From assembly GCF_910592395.1 (NCBI RefSeq), contig NC_088317.1, forward strand, positions 6,388,001 to 6,452,000: a stretch of 64,000 nt of DNA. The letters run 5' to 3'. Position 1 is the first letter of the stretch. The number at the start of each line of letters is the position of its first letter. The translations under genes were made by a program, and so were the position numbers. The stretch is from Lineus longissimus. Taxonomy: Eukaryota; Nemertea; Pilidiophora; Heteronemertea; Lineidae. Of the stretch, positions 57,576-64,000 are shown one piece after another. The notes beneath the pieces were generated by a model. The model did not search any database, had not been told where the DNA came from, and saw only the letters and a program-made list of their open reading frames with translations.

Positions 57576-60500
57576 CTATTTGCACGTCGGTCGCCAATTG
57601 TCCAGAGTTACACCATGGGCTAAACGAAGTTTGTCAGCGTGAGTGCGATATGTTCCACCTTCTCGATCCAACTGGATAGTGACAGTGAAATCCGAAGCTA
57701 CCTCTTGCACCAAGTACGGTCCACGCCATTGTAGATGACGATCCCCTTTAAATGTCTTTCTGGGATTAAAGTACCAAACGAAGTCACCCGGTTTGATAGA
57801 CTTATAGATAAAATCAGATGGCTCAAATTGTTTCTTTTGGACTCTTTGAGCTAACTTGAGATGGTTGCGAGCAAGAGCATAGGCTTTGTGAAAGCGTTCC
57901 TCCAACTGCCTGATGTAAGCTGGCACAGAGGCCTCAGACTCGGATGGTTTGGAGTACAGGAGATCCAGTGGAACTTTCATTTCCCTCGCCATCAACATAT
58001 AATGTGGCGTTTCTCCAGTGCTATTATCTACAGAGGATCTATAGGCCATGAGAAATAAAGGCAACATCGAATCCCAGTCTCCAACAGATTCGCGGTGGTC
58101 ATAAATATACGTTTTCATCATGGATTTAAGGATTTTATTAAAATTTTCCACACGGCCATTGCTCTTGGGATTGTAAGGAGTGGTCAAGCTCTTGTTAACA
58201 CCTAGTTTTTGAAGAAGAGAAGCATAGAGGTGTGAAACAAACTGGGGTCCTCTGTCACTATGGAGGAGGTACATACATCCAAAGCGAGAGATTAATTCTC
58301 TTATGATGGCGTTGCAGACTTCTGTGGTCTCCATTGTCTTAAGAGGAGCTGCCTCCACCCATTTCGTGAAGTTATCCTCCATTGTAAGTACACAGCTGAA
58401 TCCTCGAACAGTCTGTCTCAAAGGGCCGATTATGTCTACGGATACTCTTTCAAAGGCCTCTCCAAACAGTTGTTGGGTTAAAGGGACACGACGCTTCTTG
58501 TGTGGATGTTTCATTACGTTGCATGGCTCACAGTGGGAAATAAAGCGCATGGTATCACGCCTCCAACCGACCCAATAAAATCTTGCTTTCACCCGTTCAA
58601 ATGTCTTTTGCATGCCAAGATGTCCTGAAGCTGGATCAGAATGTAATTTCTCCAACACTTGATACCTCACAGTTCTCGGTAATACTAATTGCTTCCTGGC
58701 GGGCTTTCCTTGGACCTCTAATCTCCTGAAAAGTATGCCGTCCTCCACAAGCAAGTGTCTCCAGTGTTGCCGTAAAGCTTTGACACTGAGGGTCTCTCCA
58801 GAGATGTAACGGTAATCAGGATAATCAGATCCATTTTTCTTGAGCTGTAAAATGGGTGCAATGTCCGGGTCGGATGCTTGAATGTTGGCTACTTCTGAAA
58901 GTGTTATAATATTTTCAAGTATAGAGATGGGCGGAGGCTTGTCAGTTGGAATTGACTGTTGTTCCCTTTGTATTGCTGCCTGAGATCTGGTAGTCACTGC
59001 CGCACAATCCATCATGAGCCAGTCAACCGTCTCTTCGATAGACTCATCGGTGTCTTTGGTATGTTGACAAGGGGGGATATCAGTGTTTTCTTTTGCCTGG
59101 AGTTTTCTGGGCTTTCCCTTTGGATAAGATTTAGATACATTAGAGGGTGCTTCATCCGTCCTCCCACATTGTTGACAAGGTAAACGACTCATGACATCTG
59201 CGTTAATGTGCTTACGACCAGGTCGGTGGACAACGTCAAACACGAACTGTGACAGGAAAAGTTGCCATCGTTGGATCTGAGGTTGGGCATCGGTGAGGGT
59301 GAGCATATGGCTGACCGCCGAGTTGTCAGTTCTAATCAGGAATCTTCGACCATAAAGATAAGGTTTAAAATGCTGCACCGCTTTAACGACACCAAGAAAT
59401 TCCCGCTCAGTAATACAATACTGACGTTCCGAGTCAGATAGTAAACGAGAAAAATAGCCTAAGACAGTTTCCCTGTCCTCCGGTCGTTGACTAAGCACTG
59501 CTCCAACTCCTGTATTGGATGCGTCCGTGTCCAATATGAAATCACCCTGCTTTAGGTCAGGAAATGACAAGACCGGTGCAGTTATCAATGCACCTTTCAA
59601 GCGCTGAAATGAAGCTTCATGATCTGCAGTCCAAATCAAATCACTCTTTGCTTTTGTTAGTTCGTATAATGGGGCGGCAATAGTGCTCATGTTCCTAATG
59701 AACCTCCTGTAATAACCGACTAGGCCCAGGAACTTCCTAACTTCTGTCCTTAGTTTCTGACGTGGTACACCAGCTAATGTAGGCCACGATTGTATGGCGG
59801 CTATCTTATCACCCAATGGTTGGAGACCTTTCTCTGATATGCGGTGTCCAAGATACTCAACCGATGACTGGAACAGAATACACTTGCTAGGCTTTATTTT
59901 CAAATTTGCATGCTCTAGTCGTTCTAGCACTTTCTGCAAATTATGCAGGGTTTCCTCAAATGTTTCTCCGAAAATTAATACGTCATCAAGGTACAAAAGA
60001 CATCGTTCCCACTGCAATCCACGTAAGACATTCTCCATGAGGCGTTCAAAGGTCGCCGGGGCATTACACAATCCAAATGGTAGCACAGTAAACTGAAATA
60101 AACCCTTTTTGGTCAAAAATGCGGTCTTCTCTTTGTCTGATTCAGACTTTAGGGGCACTTGCCAATAGCCAGCTTGAAGATCAAGCGTACAAAAGAACTT
60201 CTTGCCATGGAGTGAATCGACACAATCGTCAAAGCGAGGAATCGGAAAGCTGTCAGCCTTGGTAATGCTGTTCAATTGGCGAAAGTCTATACAAAATCTA
60301 CTTGTGCCATCCTTTTTGGACACCACCACCGGAGCACTGGCCCAAGGACTGTTCGCGTCCTCCATTATTCCACGCTTTAACCCATCGTCAACTGCAGCGT
60401 CGATTTCTCGCTCTTTTGCCCAACCATGTCTTTTCAAGCATAATCTAAAAGGCTTCGCATCCCCGGTATTAATCTCGTGGGCAACCAAGTTGGTTCGTCC

Positions 60501-61490
60501 AAGCTCCGTTGAGGAAGCAGCGAAGGTTGTCTTGTACTGGATGAGGAGAGAAGCTAACTTCTGCTTCTGTTCGGCTGACAAATCTCCACTCGACTTTTCA
60601 TAGAGAGACATCAGATGTTCTGGGATGTCATCTTCAAGTTCTTCCAACAGTCTCACGGCAGAACTATCCGCGGACTCGGTGGCAAGAACTGGACAAGGTG
60701 AAGTAAGACAGCATGATGATGTTTCATTTTTGCTGAGTGTCTCCGCCGGAAACGCATAGCCAACTACTATTCCCTTAGGTATGATAATTTCCTGGTCTAG
60801 GGGATTAAAAAGTTGAACTGGGGTAGCACATTGTTTTCTAGACTGGTAGGTGACAGACTTCGCTGGCAATACATTGTATTTCTGTACAAAGTGAATATTC
60901 GGTTCCAGCATCACCTCTTCACGAGCACGAAACGGACTATTCAACCTGGCTGTCACTGCTACTTCTGCCCCAGGTGGTAGCTTTAAGCTGGTTGTTAGAC
61001 TCACTGAATGCGGCAGAAGTTGGTGCTTACTACCATGCATGGGATATTCATGCCCCTCAAAAGTGTAGGTATTGGATGTCATCTTCAAATCGCATTGGAA
61101 TCTGGACATGAAGTCTATTCCCCATATGCCATCACATCCGTTCATGTTGGTCACCAACAGATCTGCAACAAATTTTGTGTCATGAATCCTAATAGGCATC
61201 GACACTTGTCCCATGATATTCATCCTGGATTCGCCATCAGCCATGAGGACATCTTCTTGCTGCTTTTGAAGCGGGGGTCGAAACTTCTTAGGTATCCTGA
61301 AATATGCCCTTGACGAAAGAAATGAAGTCGAGGCACCTGAATCTAGAAGAAAGCAAGCAGGCATACCATTTAAATAAGTCCCAATGAACGCTCGCGACAC
61401 TCCGGAGCCACATTTTGCCACATTTAGTTGCTGGGCTTCACCATGTCCATCGGCTCCAAATTCACGGACATGGCCTATTGGTTTCCCTGA
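57576..61490 (-). CDS. pol: Ty3/Gypsy retrotransposon Pol polyprotein
   Basis: About 1,280 residues are open from 61421 (a GTG codon), and the frame continues upstream to 61490, so Pol is made as a Gag fusion. Counting from 61421: protease LLDSGAS with D27; reverse transcriptase with CIDFRQLN (377-384) and YLDD (477-480); RNase H with DTDAS (631) and TDNS; integrase zinc region H927, H934, C964, C967, then D996, D1056 (SDRGPQFVS) and E1092, the D-D-35-E spacing of active integrases; a GPY motif near 1234. There is no chromodomain and no following envelope frame. All catalytic residues are intact. Protease, RT, RNase H, integrase order is that of Ty3/Gypsy (Metaviridae). It is an endogenous element copy. 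Confidence 0.95.
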   Translation of the reverse strand, partial: SGKPIGHVREFGADGHGEAQQLNVAKCGSGVSRAFIGTYLNGMPACFLLDSGASTSFLSSRAYFRIPKKFRPPLQKQQEDVLMADGESRMNIMGQVSMPIRIHDTKFVADLLVTNMNGCDGIWGIDFMSRFQCDLKMTSNTYTFEGHEYPMHGSKHQLLPHSVSLTTSLKLPPGAEVAVTARLNSPFRAREEVMLEPNIHFVQKYNVLPAKSVTYQSRKQCATPVQLFNPLDQEIIIPKGIVVGYAFPAETLSKNETSSCCLTSPCPVLATESADSSAVRLLEELEDDIPEHLMSLYEKSSGDLSAEQKQKLASLLIQYKTTFAASSTELGRTNLVAHEINTGDAKPFRLCLKRHGWAKEREIDAAVDDGLKRGIMEDANSPWASAPVVVSKKDGTSRFCIDFRQLNSITKADSFPIPRFDDCVDSLHGKKFFCTLDLQAGYWQVPLKSESDKEKTAFLTKKGLFQFTVLPFGLCNAPATFERLMENVLRGLQWERCLLYLDDVLIFGETFEETLHNLQKVLERLEHANLKIKPSKCILFQSSVEYLGHRISEKGLQPLGDKIAAIQSWPTLAGVPRQKLRTEVRKFLGLVGYYRRFIRNMSTIAAPLYELTKAKSDLIWTADHEASFQRLKGALITAPVLSFPDLKQGDFILDTDASNTGVGAVLSQRPEDRETVLGYFSRLLSDSERQYCITEREFLGVVKAVQHFKPYLYGRRFLIRTDNSAVSHMLTLTDAQPQIQRWQLFLSQFVFDVVHRPGRKHINADVMSRLPCQQCGRTDEAPSNVSKSYPKGKPRKLQAKENTDIPPCQHTKDTDESIEETVDWLMMDCAAVTTRSQAAIQREQQSIPTDKPPPISILENIITLSEVANIQASDPDIAPILQLKKNGSDYPDYRYISGETLSVKALRQHWRHLLVEDGILFRRLEVQGKPARKQLVLPRTVRYQVLEKLHSDPASGHLGMQKTFERVKARFYWVGWRRDTMRFISHCEPCNVMKHPHKKRRVPLTQQLFGEAFERVSVDIIGPLRQTVRGFSCVLTMEDNFTKWVEAAPLKTMETTEVCNAIIRELISRFGCMYLLHSDRGPQFVSHLYASLLQKLGVNKSLTTPYNPKSNGRVENFNKILKSMMKTYIYDHRESVGDWDSMLPLFLMAYRSSVDNSTGETPHYMLMAREMKVPLDLLYSKPSESEASVPAYIRQLEERFHKAYALARNHLKLAQRVQKKQFEPSDFIYKSIKPGDFVWYFNPRKTFKGDRHLQWRGPYLVQEVASDFTVTIQLDREGGTYRTHADKLRLAHGVTLDNWRPTCK

Positions 61491-63031
61491 TCAACGTTTG
61501 GTGCACCCTGTGAGACACCCTGGGATCCCGGACTGCCATTGTTGGCGTAAGTAGAATCCATATGTCGCTTGACATATTGACATTCCCTCCAGAGGTGGTC
61601 AGGAGACTGGCACACGTGACATCGTTTATCCACCGTGTTCAAGCGCCTATCATTCCCATCATACATATAATTCCGGTAATCTCCACGACCGCCACGGTTA
61701 TAGCCTCCGCGTCCTCTGCCACGTCCTCTTGAGTTACCAGGACCACTATGGCCACTAGGTTGGGAATATTCCCCGTTCCACACAGCCGACTCGTCCAGTG
61801 CGGCTACAAGAGTGGGGGTAAGCCTGTCAATTACCGGCTGATTTGTAGCCAAGAGATGATTCTCATAAGACTTAGCGTGCATGACGATCACTTCTAAAGA
61901 TTTGTCCTTGAAAGCGTACAGCTTATCGCCAAGGGGTGTGTCACGCAATGCCAGGTAAAAGTGGATCCCTAGGTCTGGTTGAAGTTTTCCATAAGCACGT
62001 TTAGAATACAGACTAATTCGAAACGCGAGGTCGTCCAAAGATTCGCCATCTTGTCGCCTAACATCACGCATGTTGGTCATCCAGACTGATCTTTCGCCCA
62101 CGTAGTGCTGTTCCAAGGTATGCACTAAACTTTGGTAAGTGACCACTGTCCTGGATAGATCCAAATTTGCTAGTATCTTGGCAGCACGCCCCTCAAGCTT
62201 TTCACGAAGAGCAGACAGCTTGTCCGCATCACTCCATCCACTTGTTATTGCATTGAAATTTGCTATGTAAGCTTCTACATCAATCTTGGAATCGTCGAAC
62301 TTTGGGATCTTTGGACGTCTGTTGCTACTGCTGGTGTGTCCGTCAGGGCCAAAAGAGCAGTTGGTGTAATGATTGACAACCTGAGGTACTGCTGAATCCA
62401 TTCCGCTTTTCGCCTCCGAAGGTTCATGGAGTTGATCGAATACCTGTGGACTTGGCTGATGTCTTGGGAGATTGTCCTGGGTGCTACTCTGAATCGCTGG
62501 GATGTAGTGATCCTGCAGCTGTGGTGCAGTTAGGTCACACTGTGTCGCACTTGTTTCCCGAAGCACTGGGCGAAAGTGGGGGTCTGGGTGTTGTCTAGCA
62601 TCATGATATTCCTCCTCATCTATCCCTACCATTATGGGCCTGGTAGGAGCATTCAAAGCTCTCCGCCCTGGACAACGTGCAATAGGGCTGAGTGGTGTCG
62701 AAGTTATGGGCTGTGGACCTCGATTGACCAATGTTGTGTCCATGGACACTTGCTCATATGATGTCCTATCCCCGAGACTTAAAGCGGAGAACACACCGGA
62801 TAGTTTCTTCTTAACAGTTCCAAAAATACCCCCTATTTTATCCAAGGTCATCCATCCTTGGCGAGTATCTTCTACCGGTTGTCGGTTTACTATCTGTGGT
62901 GGCTCCTCGTTGTCTTCTGCAGCACGTGCCTGCTGTCTCGGCTGTAATACAGGCACAGCCCCCGGCAATGCCCTGCCACGCAATACCATTCCAGCTTGCC
63001 TCCCGGGATGCCGAACATCCTCATCTGCCAT
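61475..63031 (-). CDS. gag: Ty3/Gypsy retrotransposon Gag
   Basis: The first true ATG is at 63031 (the frame is open two codons further, from a TTG). Numbering from 63037, residues 245-400 (IPKFDDSKIDVEAYIANFNA on) form a capsid-like helical region, 436-455 is an RG-rich stretch (RGRGRGRGGY) and 473-486 is a CCHC zinc knuckle, C473-x2-C476-x4-H481-x4-C486. The N-terminal 230 residues are low-complexity. It packages element RNA into cytoplasmic particles. It stops with TAG at 61475-61477, 16 nt after the Pol frame opens at 61490. Pol is in the -1 frame. Confidence 0.92.
   Translation of the reverse strand: MADEDVRHPGRQAGMVLRGRALPGAVPVLQPRQQARAAEDNEEPPQIVNRQPVEDTRQGWMTLDKIGGIFGTVKKKLSGVFSALSLGDRTSYEQVSMDTTLVNRGPQPITSTPLSPIARCPGRRALNAPTRPIMVGIDEEEYHDARQHPDPHFRPVLRETSATQCDLTAPQLQDHYIPAIQSSTQDNLPRHQPSPQVFDQLHEPSEAKSGMDSAVPQVVNHYTNCSFGPDGHTSSSNRRPKIPKFDDSKIDVEAYIANFNAITSGWSDADKLSALREKLEGRAAKILANLDLSRTVVTYQSLVHTLEQHYVGERSVWMTNMRDVRRQDGESLDDLAFRISLYSKRAYGKLQPDLGIHFYLALRDTPLGDKLYAFKDKSLEVIVMHAKSYENHLLATNQPVIDRLTPTLVAALDESAVWNGEYSQPSGHSGPGNSRGRGRGRGGYNRGGRGDYRNYMYDGNDRRLNTVDKRCHVCQSPDHLWRECQYVKRHMDSTYANNGSPGSQGVSQGAPNVDQGNQ
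61481..61487 (-). promoter_or_regulatory. Slippery heptamer for -1 frameshift
   Basis: In the Gag/Pol overlap the minus strand reads CAG GGA AAC CAA TAG in the Gag frame. GGGAAAC fits the X XXY YYZ rule exactly, two codons before the Gag stop. The Pol frame is entered by slipping back one base. A downstream stimulatory structure was not assessed. Confidence 0.75.
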
Positions 63032-63039
63032 GGCCAAAC

Positions 63040-63657
63040 AGAGATGGACACTACAAAATTTTAGAGGGAAATTATGGTACTATGATCAAAACACAGACAC
63101 ATTTGACACACTCACGCACACTCCCACCATGCGCCAGACACTATCCTAAAACAGAAATGCATTACCCCTAGTACGCACATTCAATAGTACATGTCAACAG
63201 GGCCACAGTAAAACATGGAAAATGTATACATAAACAATGAATGAGTGACCTATATAATGACCCGATGGTAAAGCATGCATACAGGTGAACAACAATAATG
63301 CTTGTAATAATAGCATGTAAACAACACTATCCTAACACATATTATGAAATCAAGAACTAATTGTCCCTGAAAAGAATTTATGTTTAGGTATACTCAGAAT
63401 GTTTATCATATTCATATTAAAGGCCATATATCAAGGTTTGAAAACATGCTTGATACTCATGAAATATGTTGAGGGTTAAAAAAAACAAGATCCCAGACAT
63501 TAAAAAAATTCTAATAATAAAGTCATTATTTAGTTATTTCAATTTTCAAATTTTAAACTATTTGAATTTCCCACCACACACAACTTTAGATTAGTTCCAC
63601 ATGTGGCCGCTAGGGATTTTTTGATGACGTAGATCAGGTCAGTCAGAACAAAGCAAG
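63040..63657. other. Leader side of the retrotransposon, no LTR recognised
   Basis: TGGCGC on the minus strand at about 63130 could belong to a primer-binding site, but no CA end precedes it. ACACTATCC occurs at about 63137 and 63324 and, as ACACTATCCC, near 57322; this is too short to call an LTR. No gene is seen. Confidence 0.4.
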
Positions 63658-63810
63658 ATGGCTTCCGCATACAGTTCAGAGAGTGAGAGCAGTGAATTTG
63701 AGGATGTTTTGGTCGATACAGAAGGATATTTAAACGTTGAGCCGTACATGTTCGAGCCATTAATATCACTAGATCATAATGAGAGTGATCATTCGGACGA
63801 AAGTGATTAG
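63658..63810 (+). pseudogene. Short acidic ORF, possibly a P2X7-like transposon-associated protein fragment
   Basis: An ATG in good context (CAAGATGG) opens 50 codons: serine/glutamate-rich (SSESESSEFEDVL), then LNVEPYMFEPLIS, then DHSDESD and TAG. The PYMFEP motif after an acidic start resembles proteins annotated as P2X purinoceptor 7-like in many aquatic animals. Beyond the TAG the same frame reaches GCRCITC, which is like a degraded C-x-C-x2-C motif of that family. This is a weak family call. The window ends 190 bp later. Confidence 0.35.
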
Positions 63811-64000
63811 AATTTGTGGTTAATCAATTTGCATGGCAGACCTGCCGATATAGCAAAGAAGACATTGATAGACGGTTGCAGATGCATAACATGTATGCTT
63901 TTTGAACAGACTAATGTTGCACAATATTGTTTCGCCTCGTCAGTGTTGTATCGCCAGTTATGTCATGACGCTGAACTACTATTGAAAAGTGACGTTATTA

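Noticed and set aside
62634-63149. 171-codon plus-strand frame
   Set aside because: Antisense shadow of gag.

Overview
This is a eukaryotic, almost certainly metazoan window. It has no dense prokaryote-like gene order. It has GT/AG-bounded exons, tRNA-derived SINE pieces, LINE, Ty3/Gypsy, Harbinger and CACTA-type transposon remnants, many short inverted-repeat elements, satellites and unusually many poly-C/poly-G runs. The mix resembles a marine invertebrate (lophotrochozoan, cnidarian or invertebrate deuterostome), but no gene here lets me name a species.

Left part (1-10.9 kb): mostly non-coding DNA with a small MITE (1923-2028), a dispersed repeat (3033-3620), a 220-230 bp tandem repeat (3840-4470), a 1.8 kb terminal-inverted-repeat transposon with a 9-bp target duplication that carries a 5'-truncated LINE (4682-6486), and a Harbinger-derived foldback element (8339-9458).

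Centre-left (10.9-28 kb): a 10.0 kb element (10944-20972) has matching terminal inverted repeats, subterminal GCGATA arrays and an AT target duplication whose empty site is preserved next door. Inside it are the C-terminal half of a CACTA/EnSpm-like transposase (+ strand) and, on the minus strand, candidate exons of a BEN-domain protein with duplicated proline-rich exons and a basic/acidic tail. From 17.1 to 27.9 kb there are repeats ending in GCTCACCGTA with 301-bp internal units, and a decayed two-exon DDE-type transposase (23555-26114) with two in-frame stops.

Centre (28-43 kb): candidate host-gene exons, namely a minus-strand series with tiny exons (28550-29725) and a plus-strand first coding exon (30443-30925) on either side of a stretch with CRE and octamer motifs. 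These are followed by Harbinger-type elements (one is a self-nested pair at 34411-37036) and a 1.5 kb element with a 9-bp duplication containing a 587-bp tandem duplication (40093-41621).

Right part (43-64 kb): a 165-bp higher-order satellite (43980-45290), a 1.0 kb element with a 9-bp duplication (52580-53587), an 88-bp satellite (54480-55560), and a near-intact Ty3/Gypsy gag and pol pair on the minus strand (57576-63031) joined by a GGGAAAC slippery heptamer. No LTRs could be identified by eye. The last kilobase holds a short acidic ORF. All exon structures are by-eye predictions.
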